64,000 nt of DNA from Desulfobacteraceae bacterium. GTDB taxonomy: Bacteria > Desulfobacterota > Desulfobacteria > Desulfobacterales > Desulfobacteraceae. The position numbers and the translations under genes were made by a program. Shown here piece by piece: positions 52,788-61,607 of this stretch (positions are counted from its first letter, which is position 1; every line of letters begins with the position of its first letter). The stretch lies in the NCBI GenBank assembly GCA_024225635.1, contig JAAEMK010000889.1:62001-126000 (forward strand), written 5' to 3'. Under the pieces are notes generated by a model. That model made no database searches and had not been told where the DNA came from. It worked only from the letters and a program-made list of their open reading frames with translations.

Positions 52788-53884
52788 CGAGAATAACCAA
52801 GGACACATTTCCGGAAAAACTGTCGCCATTTCTGAAAAAGAAAATTGATCTGACGCTTCAACGGCAAGGAAAGGATTCAACCGACTATCAAGGGTTGTAC
52901 CGGCAGTACATCAAGACCGGTGCGGAGGCGTCCAAGACCCGGGAACACAATACCAAGCATTATGAGGCGGGAATGGATATTGAGTTTCAGGGTGCCAGAC
53001 TCAAAGGACTTGAACGTTTATATCATCGGAGCCTTGTCATTGAACCGACACTTATCTGTGCCGCCCATTGCCGACATTGTCTTCGTGCGAATTACGACAT
53101 GTTCACGCTCAAGGAACATGAATGTAAAAGGATTGCCCAGTACTGTGGCTCGGATGATTTGAAGCATGATTTAAAGGAAGTGCTTATTACAGGCGGCGAT
53201 CCTTTATTGATAACGCAAAAGCTGAAATATCTGATTGAAATGATGTATGAATACGCACCCCATGTTAAAATATTTCGGGTTGCCACAAGGTTGTTAACGC
53301 AGAGTCCTGACAGAATAGATAATAACGTATTTGAGATTTTCAAAAACAAGCCTGACGATGTTCGTTTTGAGTTAGCGACTCAAATCAATCATCCGGTGGA
53401 ATTTTTTCCGGAGACCGTTGAAAAAATACGTCATCTTAGAAGCCTTGGAGTAAAAATATATTCTCAGAATGTCTTGTTAAAAGGGGTTAACGACCGCATT
53501 GAAACGCTCATTGCTCTGTATAATAAGATGAGGGAGCTTGATATTGAGGCGCATTACCTTTTTCACTGTGTGCCGATATTAGGAACACATCATATGAGAA
53601 CAAGGGTTGAAAAAGGGTTATGGCTTATCAGGGAACTTACCAATAGCGGAGCTGTTTCCGGCCGGGCAAAGCCGATGTATGCGTTAATGACGGATATCGG
53701 AAAAATAACCCTTCACCACGGCACAATTCTTAAGAAGAATGAGCAGAACCATATCCTTCTGCAATCCAATTATAAATATGACGAAAGAGTGAAGTGGAAC
53801 CCCAACTGGAAGTTGCCTGAAAACGCTGAGGTTGATGAGAACGGGTATTTGCGTGTTTGGTATATGGATGGAACCGAGGATTAA
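52781..53884 (+). CDS. KamA-family radical SAM 2,3-aminomutase-like protein
   Basis: 367 residues, overlapping the acyltransferase stop by seven bases; GGGAG precedes the ATG. The radical SAM cluster ligands are Cys93, Cys97 and Cys100 (CAAHCRHC), followed by GGDPLL at 138-143. Lys308 in TDIGKI is a candidate PLP lysine, though the PGG(G/H)GK motif of lysine 2,3-aminomutase is not preserved. The C-terminal zinc cysteines of clostridial enzymes are absent. Family members shift an alpha-amino group to the beta carbon (lysine, glutamate, arginine) or modify EF-P lysine (EpmB). The context of nonulosonate genes suggests a beta-amino acid for glycan decoration; the substrate is unknown. Confidence 0.83.
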   Translation: MLTRITKDTFPEKLSPFLKKKIDLTLQRQGKDSTDYQGLYRQYIKTGAEASKTREHNTKHYEAGMDIEFQGARLKGLERLYHRSLVIEPTLICAAHCRHCLRANYDMFTLKEHECKRIAQYCGSDDLKHDLKEVLITGGDPLLITQKLKYLIEMMYEYAPHVKIFRVATRLLTQSPDRIDNNVFEIFKNKPDDVRFELATQINHPVEFFPETVEKIRHLRSLGVKIYSQNVLLKGVNDRIETLIALYNKMRELDIEAHYLFHCVPILGTHHMRTRVEKGLWLIRELTNSGAVSGRAKPMYALMTDIGKITLHHGTILKKNEQNHILLQSNYKYDERVKWNPNWKLPENAEVDENGYLRVWYMDGTED

Positions 53885-53888
53885 TGAA

Positions 53889-54551
53889 ATGTCAAACCAG
53901 CGGTGCGGAAAGAAAAAAATTATCATTATTGGATGCGGCGAACATGCCAGGATGACGATTGATAACATTGAAGAACAAAATCATTATGAAATTTGTGGTC
54001 TTACGACGGTTCTGGATACGGAATTAAATACAAGGGTAATGGGCTACCCTGTCCTGTGCAAAGATGATGAGATTGGAGAGTTAATCACACAAAACAGGGA
54101 TATAAACGGATATATTCTTGGAATAGGAGATATGAAAGTCAGGCATCGTTTAATCCCTGTTTTAGACAGCATTCTTGAACCGGTCAATGTGATTCATCCG
54201 GCGGCAATCATCTCCAAACATGCACAAATAGGTAAAGGAAATCTAATTGAGGCGTATACAAAGGTAGCCAATGGGGCAACCCTGGGAAACCATTGCATCA
54301 TTAACAGCTTTTCTGCCATCAATCATGATCAGACCATAGGGAATAATGTTTTAATTGCCGGAAATGTCAGCATGGCGGGAAGGAGCATTGGCGATAATAC
54401 AATCATTGCGGATGGTGCTTCCATCGGTTTTAAAAGAACCGTGGGCTCCTGCTGCATTATTGGAGACGGGGCGGTTGTTACACAAGCAATCCCTGACAAC
54501 GTGATTGCCTATGGCAATCCTGCAAAGGTAATTCGAAATAATGATTGGTAA
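53889..54551 (+). CDS. NeuD/LegH-like sugar O- or N-acetyltransferase
   Basis: 220 residues from the ATG at 53889, chosen because GAGG lies upstream and the Rossmann-like start KKIIIIGCGEHAR follows directly. The N-terminal domain binds a nucleotide sugar, and C-terminal hexapeptide repeats form the acetyl-CoA-binding beta-helix (NVIHPAAIISKHAQIGKG, GDGAVVTQAIPDNVIAYGNPAK). Homologues acetylate sialic acid or the 4-amino group of UDP-bacillosamine (LegH/PglD type). It overlaps neuB by 11 bases. With LegB- and LegC-like genes nearby, the LegH role is favoured. Confidence 0.85.
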   Translation: MSNQRCGKKKIIIIGCGEHARMTIDNIEEQNHYEICGLTTVLDTELNTRVMGYPVLCKDDEIGELITQNRDINGYILGIGDMKVRHRLIPVLDSILEPVNVIHPAAIISKHAQIGKGNLIEAYTKVANGATLGNHCIINSFSAINHDQTIGNNVLIAGNVSMAGRSIGDNTIIADGASIGFKRTVGSCCIIGDGAVVTQAIPDNVIAYGNPAKVIRNNDW

Positions 54552-55551
54552 AGATAAGGTTTTCATCATTGCGGAAGCGGGAGTGAATCATAACGGTTCC
54601 CTCGATATCGCCTTCATGCTCGTTGATAAGGCAAAGGAGGCAGATGTCGATGCCATTAAATTCCAGACGTGGAAAACAGAGAATGTTATCACAAAAAATG
54701 CTCCCAAGCCGAGTTATCAGCTGAACCAGACGGATGCACGGGAGAGCCAATATGACATGCTAAAGAAACTTGAACTGTCCTATGAAGATTTTCAAAGGCT
54801 CAAGGCTTACTGCGATGAAAAACAGATAATGTTTTTATCCACGGCCGATGAGATTGAAAGTGCCGAGTTTCTGAACCCTTTGCAAAGCATAATAAAAATG
54901 GGATCTGCGGAACTAACGGATCTGCCGTTCTTAAAAAAAATAGCCCGGTTCGGGAAACATGTAATTTTATCAACGGGCATGGGAAATCTTGATGAGATTG
55001 GTATGGCATTAAAAGCCCTTGAGGAGGGAGGATTAAAGAAACAGGATATAACGGTTCTGCATTGCAACACGGCCTATCCGACACCTTGGAAAGACGTCAA
55101 TCTTCGGGCAATGGGTAATATTCAAGAAACATTTCAGGTGATGGTAGGATATTCCGACCATACCATAGGGACGGAGGTTACCCTTGCCGCTGTCGCCCTT
55201 GGAGCCAGGGTAGTTGAAAAACATTTCACCTTGGATAGCAAGATGGAGGGACCGGATCATAGTTCTTCCATAGAGCCGAAGGATTTAAAGAGGATGGTTG
55301 AAATGATCCGCCATATTGAGCAATCCCTCGGGAAATCAGAAAAAAAACCATCTCCCAGTGAACTGGCCAATATATCACAGGTAAGGAAATCGATAGTAGC
55401 AAAAACAAAGATTCAACAAGGGGAAATCTTCAGTGAGGATAATATCACCGTCAAGAGACCCGGAACAGGTATTACCCCGGCCTCCTGGGATAATATTATC
55501 GGGCAAAAGGCAAAGAAAGATTTTGATACAGACGAGATGATTGAGCTATAG
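54541..55551 (+). CDS. neuB: Nonulosonate (N-acetylneuraminate/legionaminate) synthase, NeuB/LegI type
   Basis: 336 residues: an N-terminal TIM barrel with AEAGVNHNGS, KFQTWK, STGMGN, HCNTAYP and the metal-ligand GYSDHT motif, then a C-terminal antifreeze-like SAF domain (from about residue 280). It condenses phosphoenolpyruvate with a 6-carbon amino sugar to the 9-carbon acid. Whether the product is Neu5Ac, legionaminate or a variant is not decided by the protein; LegB/LegC partners favour legionaminate-like. It overlaps neuD. A 100-base gap and a drop in G+C separate it from neuC. Confidence 0.93.
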   Translation: MIGKDKVFIIAEAGVNHNGSLDIAFMLVDKAKEADVDAIKFQTWKTENVITKNAPKPSYQLNQTDARESQYDMLKKLELSYEDFQRLKAYCDEKQIMFLSTADEIESAEFLNPLQSIIKMGSAELTDLPFLKKIARFGKHVILSTGMGNLDEIGMALKALEEGGLKKQDITVLHCNTAYPTPWKDVNLRAMGNIQETFQVMVGYSDHTIGTEVTLAAVALGARVVEKHFTLDSKMEGPDHSSSIEPKDLKRMVEMIRHIEQSLGKSEKKPSPSELANISQVRKSIVAKTKIQQGEIFSEDNITVKRPGTGITPASWDNIIGQKAKKDFDTDEMIEL

Positions 55552-55654
55552 CGGCCAATACTGCGCCCCGCTTCAAAAACTTTTAAAACGCAACATGAGC
55601 CAGAAATAATTGTAACAAAGATGAATCAAGTCAACGAACTTCAACCGGGGAAAA

Positions 55655-56818
55655 ATGAAAAGAATCTGTGTAATTACAGGGACCAGAGCCGAGTATGGTT
55701 TATTATATTGGTTAATTAAGGAAATTTCCGAAGATCCCGAAATGGAATTACAATTAATTGCTACAGGGATGCACCTGTCTTCTGAATTTGGATTAACATA
55801 TAAAGAAATTGAGAAAGACGGATTTAATATTGATAAAAAAATCGAAATATTACTATCTTCGGATACCGCTGTTGGAATTTCCAAATCGATGGGTTTAGCT
55901 CAGATCTCTTTTGCTGAAACGTATGAAGACTTAAAACCTGATTTAATAATCGTGTTAGGCGATAGATTTGAAATTTTTGCCGCGGCTGCAGCTGCGATGA
56001 TTGCAAAAATCCCTATAGCTCATTTATATGGAGGTGAATTAACCGAAGGTATAATTGATGAGGCTATCAGGCATTGCATTACGAAAATGAGTCATTTACA
56101 CTTCACTTCAACTGACGAATACAGAAATAGAGTTATACAATTGGGAGAGCATCCAAGCCGAGTGTTTAACGTAGGTGATACCTCCATTGATAATATTAGA
56201 AACCTGAAGCTATTAAATAGAGAAGAATTTGAACATGCTATCAAATTCAAATTAAACAAAAAGAATTTAATTGTAACATTTCACCCTGTAACTTTAGAAA
56301 ATTCAACTTCTGAAATACAATTTAAAGAATTATTAAATGCCATAGATTCATTGACAGATACAAATATCATTTTCACAAAAGCGAATGCAGATACGGAAGG
56401 CAGAATTATTAACCAACTGGCGGAAAAATATGTATCGCAAAACAATCATAAATCAATAATTTTCACTTCAATGGGACGATTGAAATATTTATCGGCATTA
56501 CAGTTTGTCGATGCTGTTGTAGGGAATTCATCCAGTGGGATAGCCGAAGCTCCCAGTTTTAATATTGGAACAATCAATATAGGAGATCGACAAAAAGGAC
56601 GATTGCAAGCAAAAAGTGTGATCAATTGCATCCCTACTGCAAGGGAGATAAAAAATAGTTTTTCTGAATTATATTCTTCTGCATTTCAATCGAAATTTAA
56701 AAATGTGGAAAACTTATATGGCGATGGGAATGCAAGCAAAAGAATTATTGACGTGATTAGACATACGAACCTCAATAATTTACTCAAAAAACATTTTTAC
56801 GATTTGAGGCAGATATGA
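55655..56818 (+). CDS. neuC: Hydrolysing UDP-N-acetyl(bacillos)glucosamine 2-epimerase, NeuC/LegG type
   Basis: 387 residues, normal length. N-terminal VITGTRAEYGLLYWL and later GDRFEIFAAA, HLYGGELTEG, VGDTSIDN, TFHPVTLEN and GNSSSGIAEAPSF are signature segments of hydrolysing NeuC enzymes, which release ManNAc or its 2,4-diamino analogue and UDP. It supplies NeuB. The gene is strikingly AT-rich (line 56221 has 12 G+C in 60 bases by hand count) compared with neuB. It overlaps the next gene by four bases (ATGA). Confidence 0.92.
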   Translation: MKRICVITGTRAEYGLLYWLIKEISEDPEMELQLIATGMHLSSEFGLTYKEIEKDGFNIDKKIEILLSSDTAVGISKSMGLAQISFAETYEDLKPDLIIVLGDRFEIFAAAAAAMIAKIPIAHLYGGELTEGIIDEAIRHCITKMSHLHFTSTDEYRNRVIQLGEHPSRVFNVGDTSIDNIRNLKLLNREEFEHAIKFKLNKKNLIVTFHPVTLENSTSEIQFKELLNAIDSLTDTNIIFTKANADTEGRIINQLAEKYVSQNNHKSIIFTSMGRLKYLSALQFVDAVVGNSSSGIAEAPSFNIGTINIGDRQKGRLQAKSVINCIPTAREIKNSFSELYSSAFQSKFKNVENLYGDGNASKRIIDVIRHTNLNNLLKKHFYDLRQI

Positions 56819-57693
56819 AAGTAGTATTTATTGGCACTGTAGATTCCTCCATAGTCATTTTAGAAAAACTAATCGCATTAAACGCTGACATTGTAGGAGT
56901 TGTCACTAAAAGCCATTCTAATTTCAACACCGACTATGCTGACTTGACTCCTGTATGTGATAAAAATAAAATCCTTTACAACATTGTTGAAGATGTCAAT
57001 TCAAGGGAAAGTATAAATTGGATAAGTTCCAGGAAACCTGATATTATTTTTTGTTTCGGCTGGTCTTCATTAATAAAGAAAAAATTGCTGGATTTGCCGC
57101 CAATGGGGATTATAGGTTATCACCCGGCTGAACTGCCGGCTAACAGAGGTCGCCATCCTTTAATTTGGGCTTTATTCCTGGGGCTAAAACGAAGTGCTTC
57201 TACATTTTTCTTTATGGACGAGGGTGCCGACGATGGAGACATTTTATCTCAAGTTAAGTTTGAAATTTCGTATAATGATGATGCGGCTTCCCTATACCAC
57301 AAAGTCACAGAACTCGCTTTAAAGCAAATTGAAGATTTTTTACCGGAATTGAAAAAGGGAACTTATAAAAAAGAACCTCAACCGCTCCTTTCCAATGTTT
57401 GGAGAAAAAGGGGCATAAAAGATGGTGTAATAGATTTTAGAATGAATAGTTACGCCATATACAACTTAGTTAGAGCATTGACAAAACCATACATCGGTGC
57501 TCATTTGGATTTCGATAAAAAAAGCATCAAGATCTGGAAAGTTGAAGAAGTAAATTTTGAGCAACCCAATATTGAACCGGGAAAAGTCCTGGATGTTGAC
57601 AACAACAATATTTTAGTAAAATGCTATGATGGTGCGATAAGAATTTTAGAACATGAATTTGATATATTGCCAAAAGTTGGAGACTATTTATGA
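56815..57693 (+). CDS. Formyltransferase-fold protein (sugar N-formyltransferase-like)
   Basis: 292 residues. The N-terminal Rossmann domain with YHPAELPANRGRHPLIWAL (about residues 102-120) and MDEGADDGDIL matches the folate-dependent formyltransferase family (Fmt, ArnA, WlaRD). A C-terminal OB-like domain follows. His103 and Asp139/140 correspond to the catalytic His and Asp, but the Asn normally two residues before the His is Gly101. It probably modifies an amino group on a sugar; formyl donor and acceptor are unproven. AT-rich, with ATGA overlaps at both ends in a neuC-formyltransferase-deacetylase set. Confidence 0.8.
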   Translation: MKVVFIGTVDSSIVILEKLIALNADIVGVVTKSHSNFNTDYADLTPVCDKNKILYNIVEDVNSRESINWISSRKPDIIFCFGWSSLIKKKLLDLPPMGIIGYHPAELPANRGRHPLIWALFLGLKRSASTFFFMDEGADDGDILSQVKFEISYNDDAASLYHKVTELALKQIEDFLPELKKGTYKKEPQPLLSNVWRKRGIKDGVIDFRMNSYAIYNLVRALTKPYIGAHLDFDKKSIKIWKVEEVNFEQPNIEPGKVLDVDNNNILVKCYDGAIRILEHEFDILPKVGDYL

Positions 57694-58358
57694 ACAAAAT
57701 ATTGGTTGTAGGAGTACATTCAGATGATGAGACTCTCGGTTGCGGTGGAACCCTGTTAAAACATAAATCCAATGGCGATGAAATAAACTGGTTGCTTGTT
57801 ACAGATGCTAAAAAAGAAGATGGATACTCTTCAAACGCGATTGACAAATCAGCTATTGAAATCAAAAAAGTTGCCGAAGCTTATTCCTTTAAGAATATTG
57901 TCAACTTAAAGTTATCTGCCGCAAAATTGGATCAGTACAGTATCAGTGAACTAATCAATAAAATATCGAATGTCATAAATGCAATACAACCCGACATTAT
58001 CTATTTACCGTTTAAAAGTGATGTCCATAGTGACCATCGAGTTATATTTGAAGCAGCATACAGTTGCACTAAATCATTTAGATATCCTTTTATAAAAAAA
58101 ATATATATGATGGAGGTTTTAAGTGAGACAGAATTTGCTCCAAGCACCAAAGAAGATTGCTTTGTTCCAAATACATTTGTGGATATCAGCCGGTTCATGA
58201 AGGAAAAGATTGATATTTTGAAGATTTATGAAGATGAAATAAGAAACCACCCTTTCCCTAGAAACATAAAAAACATTGAAGCTTTGGCAACTTTGCGAGG
58301 CGCTACCTGCGGATGTGAATTTGCCGAGAGTTTTGTATTATTAAAGAGTGTTGAATGA
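57690..58358 (+). CDS. PIG-L family deacetylase
   Basis: 222 residues of the LmbE/PIG-L fold. Zinc-site motifs are HSDDETLGCGGT at residues 9-20 (usually HPDDE) and HSDHR near 114. Family enzymes remove N-acetyl groups from GlcNAc-like or other amides. Its start overlaps the formyltransferase stop by four bases, so the two are made together: deacetylation followed by re-acylation or formylation of an amino sugar is a natural pairing. Substrate is unknown. AT-rich like its neighbours. Confidence 0.85.
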   Translation: MNKILVVGVHSDDETLGCGGTLLKHKSNGDEINWLLVTDAKKEDGYSSNAIDKSAIEIKKVAEAYSFKNIVNLKLSAAKLDQYSISELINKISNVINAIQPDIIYLPFKSDVHSDHRVIFEAAYSCTKSFRYPFIKKIYMMEVLSETEFAPSTKEDCFVPNTFVDISRFMKEKIDILKIYEDEIRNHPFPRNIKNIEALATLRGATCGCEFAESFVLLKSVE

Positions 58359-58374
58359 TGTGATTCTTTAGCGT

Positions 58375-58413
58375 ATCGTTCAAAACGATGAAACATTCCT
58401 CCTTAAAGGAGGA
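58375..58413 (+). repeat. Two small hairpins before the broken methyltransferase
   Basis: ATCGTT-CAA-AACGAT (58375-58389) and TCCTCCTT-A-AAGGAGGA (58397-58413). The second pairs a perfect Shine-Dalgarno-like AAGGAGGA with its complement, but no start codon lies at a useful distance; the next ATG is 35 bases away. Confidence 0.45.
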
Positions 58414-58448
58414 CCAGAAATTTTACGAGTAATAAGGGATAGGGACGC

Positions 58449-59194
58449 ATGCAAAGCTTTGACAATACGTGGGACTTGGTACATCAGAACAAGAATTGGG
58501 GGGTTTACCCAAACGAATCTATCATATCAAAAGTAAAAAGATTATTCCCCACTGGAACGGGTCTAAAAGCAATAGATCTTGGTTGTGGGAGAGGAGCAAA
58601 CACCCAATTCCTGATTAGAGAAAATTTTTCAACAACAGCCATTGATGGATCAAAATCATCTGTCAAAAAAACGAAATCATACCTCGACAGTCAGGAACTT
58701 AAGGCAAATGTCATTGTGCAGGATTTTACCGACTTGAAAGATATCGAGAGCGATCAATTTGATCTGGCTATTGATTGTCGCTCACTTATAGCTCAGGGCA
58801 CATGAATTGACACCTTCCGCTTATTTATAATGATGAAAAGAGCATCAATCCATGTGCTCATATCTATAGTAATGTACCTTCAGAATTATTCGATGCAGCT
58901 ATTTCCGAAGTGAAAAGAATTTTGAAAAAAGGTGGAATCTTTATTACTGTACTATATGGAGCAAAGTCATCCGGTTATTCATCAGGAAAACAACTTTCTC
59001 CAAATACATTTACTGAAATCAAGAGTGGTCCTTTCGCAAATTATGGTCATATTACGGTTTTTTCACCATCCGAAATACTTGAATTAATCGAAAAAAATGG
59101 CTTTGAAAAATTGGAGTGGGAAATAATCACCACAGAAAATTTTGATCGAACTTATTGTTTTGAAGAAAATGTTCTAACTCTTAAATATAAATAA
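58449..59194 (+). pseudogene. Disrupted class I SAM-dependent methyltransferase
   Basis: The first 118 codons (58449-58805) hold the SAM-binding AIDLGCGRGANTQFL and the DLAIDCRSL segment, then stop. The natural continuation (ISEVKRILKKGGIFITVLYG and the rest to 59194) is in another frame, open only from 58811. Frame 1 stops at 58805, the second frame has a stop at 58808-58810, so a single one-base shift cannot join them: a multi-base indel or two lesions are needed. It would have been a small-molecule or sugar methyltransferase. The second part could start at an ATG at 58910, but would lack the SAM site. Confidence 0.8.
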
Positions 59195-59261
59195 TGCTTA
59201 ACTAAGAACTATCAAAAACCGTATGATACGGCAATTCGATACCCTACGGATTCAAATGGAT

Positions 59262-59293
59262 CATTGGGGGACTATTTTAATAGTCTCCCAATG
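59262..59293. terminator. Hairpin between convergent transcripts
   Basis: A 15-base-pair stem with one G-T pair and a two-base loop lies in the 253-base gap between the methyltransferase remnant and the radical SAM gene. No U tract follows on either strand, so it is a probable bidirectional end by position. The rest of this gap shows nothing recognisable. Confidence 0.45.
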
Positions 59294-59447
59294 AGGCACG
59301 ATGATGCCCGGCTATTTTTCTGCGTGCAATTTCCATTGCATTTTTTGATCCTTGCCGATCCCCATGTCAACCATTTGAATAAGAAAGGGAGGCAAGCATC
59401 GCATTCTGGCTGATCCGGCCTCCCGAGATAGAAATAAAACTATACCA

Positions 59448-60839
59448 TTATGATTGCCGGAACCCCCTGAAGGATGCATCTCTTTGCGAATATAAACTTT
59501 TAATTTGTGAAGCCATCATTGTCGTTTTATTTTCCAGATAATTCTCTAGCAGCCTGATATTCGCCTGGGACAATTCTTGATAAAGCTCATCTTCAGTAAG
59601 TTCAGTAAAGTTAGCTGCAAACAGGTCTGAATTCAAATGTTTATTTTCATAAAAATCGCCAATATCCTTTATCAGACCATTTTCTATGGCGTAATAGTAT
59701 AAAGGTGAGCCGGGATATGGGGTAACCGGACGGATGGTGCGCATTTGAGCCCCATCATCATATTTGATCAAAAAATCCACAGCCGCCTTTAAGGTCTCTC
59801 GATTATCACCAATATGACCAAACAGCATATTCAAACCTGGACTCATACCTGCTGCCAGGGTTGCTTCAATACCACTGGTGATCTGCCGGGTTGTAAGGGA
59901 TTTGTTCATTTTCCTTAGGACTTCATCATCAAAAGCCTCTATTCCGTAATTGATAAAGACACACCCGGCCTGTTTCATGATCTTCAGAATCTCGGGCGTT
60001 GCATAATTCAATCTGCCGTTGCAATCCCATTTCACATTCAAATCAGCCTTTAGAAAAGCCTCGCACAACTCAGCAGTACGTTTTTTGGAAGACATAAGGA
60101 GTTCATCGGAAAAGGCAATATAGGAGATATTAAATTCTTTTTTCAAATATTGAATTTCTTCAATAATGGCCTCTGCGCTTCTGGGTCTGAACCCCTTATC
60201 CAGTCTATAGCAGAAGTTACATTTAAAGGTACAGCCTCTCCCCGACAGCATGGGCATGACAAAATCACTGTTCCCGGTATTGGGCATCCGCAGCAGCCTG
60301 TAATACTCTATGGGAAACAACTCGTATGCGGGCCATGGAATACTGTCGACATCCTTTATCAACTCCCTTCTGGGGGTTACAACCACTTCACTGCCATTCT
60401 TATATGCAATCCCCTTGATCTCATCAAGAGGTCCATGGGCAGCAAAGGCTTCCATCAACTCAAGGATGGTTTCCTCACCTTCTCCAATCACTGCGACATC
60501 AGCCCCGGTTATTGTTAAAAAGTATTCCGGTTCAGGAGAGGGACCGTGCCCACCAACGATATAGCGCGCAGGCCTGTTTTTTGACTCAGCAATGGCCCGG
60601 GAAATACCCAGTAATTTCTTATATTGATAGTATCCGGCAATGATACTGACGCCAATGACATCAAACTTGTTCCGATCAAGAAATGAGGTAAGGTGTTCAT
60701 CTGCGTAGTGATGCACATCCTGATTGTAGATCTCAACATCATAGCCATGGTTTCTTAAAACAGCGGCAATATAAGCCATTCCTTGAGGAAACCAGTGTAT
60801 ATACGAATCATTGTCATAAACAACAAGTAAAACCTTCAT
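59448..60839 (-). CDS. B12-binding-domain radical SAM protein
   Basis: 463 residues. A cobalamin-binding-like N-terminal domain (residues 1-150, with GGHGPSPEPEYFL and IGEGEETILELM) lacks the DxHxxG motif. The radical SAM domain follows with Cys203, Cys207 and Cys210 (CTFKCNFC). A C-terminal helical region ends the protein. Family members carry out methyl transfers and other radical rearrangements, and the reaction here is unknown. It is the last gene on the minus strand of the nonulosonate locus, 66 bases after neuA, so a role in modifying the sugar or the flagellin is inferred. Confidence 0.85.
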   Translation of the reverse strand: MKVLLVVYDNDSYIHWFPQGMAYIAAVLRNHGYDVEIYNQDVHHYADEHLTSFLDRNKFDVIGVSIIAGYYQYKKLLGISRAIAESKNRPARYIVGGHGPSPEPEYFLTITGADVAVIGEGEETILELMEAFAAHGPLDEIKGIAYKNGSEVVVTPRRELIKDVDSIPWPAYELFPIEYYRLLRMPNTGNSDFVMPMLSGRGCTFKCNFCYRLDKGFRPRSAEAIIEEIQYLKKEFNISYIAFSDELLMSSKKRTAELCEAFLKADLNVKWDCNGRLNYATPEILKIMKQAGCVFINYGIEAFDDEVLRKMNKSLTTRQITSGIEATLAAGMSPGLNMLFGHIGDNRETLKAAVDFLIKYDDGAQMRTIRPVTPYPGSPLYYYAIENGLIKDIGDFYENKHLNSDLFAANFTELTEDELYQELSQANIRLLENYLENKTTMMASQIKSLYSQRDASFRGFRQS

Positions 60840-60905
60840 TTCTTTTTCATTTCCTTTTCATTCCCTTTTCCCTTAGATTTCATTTCCGGCAAAAAGAAGA
60901 GATTA

Positions 60906-61607
60906 TCACAGCCGTGTTTGACTTTTGTTCAGTAAGAATTCTGCATATAAGAGATCCTTTTCAGAATCGATGTCTACAGAATGATCCCGATGCATGATAA
61001 AAGCAAGTGTATCTTTCGTTACAAAAGATTTTTCCACTGCAATATATTCAGTTTTAGAAATATAAATTGCGCCATTCAGGATAAACGATTTTGGCAGGAG
61101 CTGCCTCTGGTGCACCTCATCCTTTGTCCTGATTAGAGGTTCTATTTTATTATCTTTAGCCATGGAAAACATCCAATATGGATTTTCAGACGCTTCCGCG
61201 ACTGAAACGCAAGATGGAGAATCATTTACACAGCAAAACTCCAAACATGCATCTATATCCGGAGCAGTTCTAAAAGGCGACGTTGGTTGAAGTAAAATCA
61301 TGTAATCATATTTTTCGGTCAACGTTTCCAAAGCGTGAAGTACAGGTGCGATTCCAGGGGTTTCATCCTGTGCAAATTCTTCAGGACGGACAAATGGAAC
61401 TTCACACCCCCACTCTTCTGCGACCCTGATAATTTCTGCATCCTCGGAGGATAGAATTAATCGATCGATATATTTTGACCGCTTACCGGCTTCTATTGTC
61501 CATGCAAGAAGGGGTTTTCCTCCTAATTCCAGGATGTTTTTGCCCGGCAAGCCTTTGGAACCGCCCCGTGCGGGAATTATGGCTAAAACAGATTTTCCTT
61601 TAATCAT
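60906..61607 (-). CDS. neuA: CMP-nonulosonate cytidylyltransferase (NeuA/LegF type)
   Basis: 233 residues, single-domain. The CTP-binding IPARGGSKGLPGKN is at residues 10-23, LQPTSPFR near 105 and FILNGAIYI near 175. It activates a nonulosonic acid as its CMP-sugar for glycosyltransferases such as Maf. The ATG overlaps the stop of the upstream nucleotidyltransferase by eight bases (ATGATTAA). Substrate (Neu5Ac or legionaminate-like) is inferred from context. Confidence 0.92.
   Translation of the reverse strand: MIKGKSVLAIIPARGGSKGLPGKNILELGGKPLLAWTIEAGKRSKYIDRLILSSEDAEIIRVAEEWGCEVPFVRPEEFAQDETPGIAPVLHALETLTEKYDYMILLQPTSPFRTAPDIDACLEFCCVNDSPSCVSVAEASENPYWMFSMAKDNKIEPLIRTKDEVHQRQLLPKSFILNGAIYISKTEYIAVEKSFVTKDTLAFIMHRDHSVDIDSEKDLLYAEFLLNKSQTRL

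Noticed and set aside
59263..59447. Possible mobile-element end (hairpin and composition change after the methyltransferase remnant)
   Set aside because: No transposase, target duplication or terminal repeat pair is visible.
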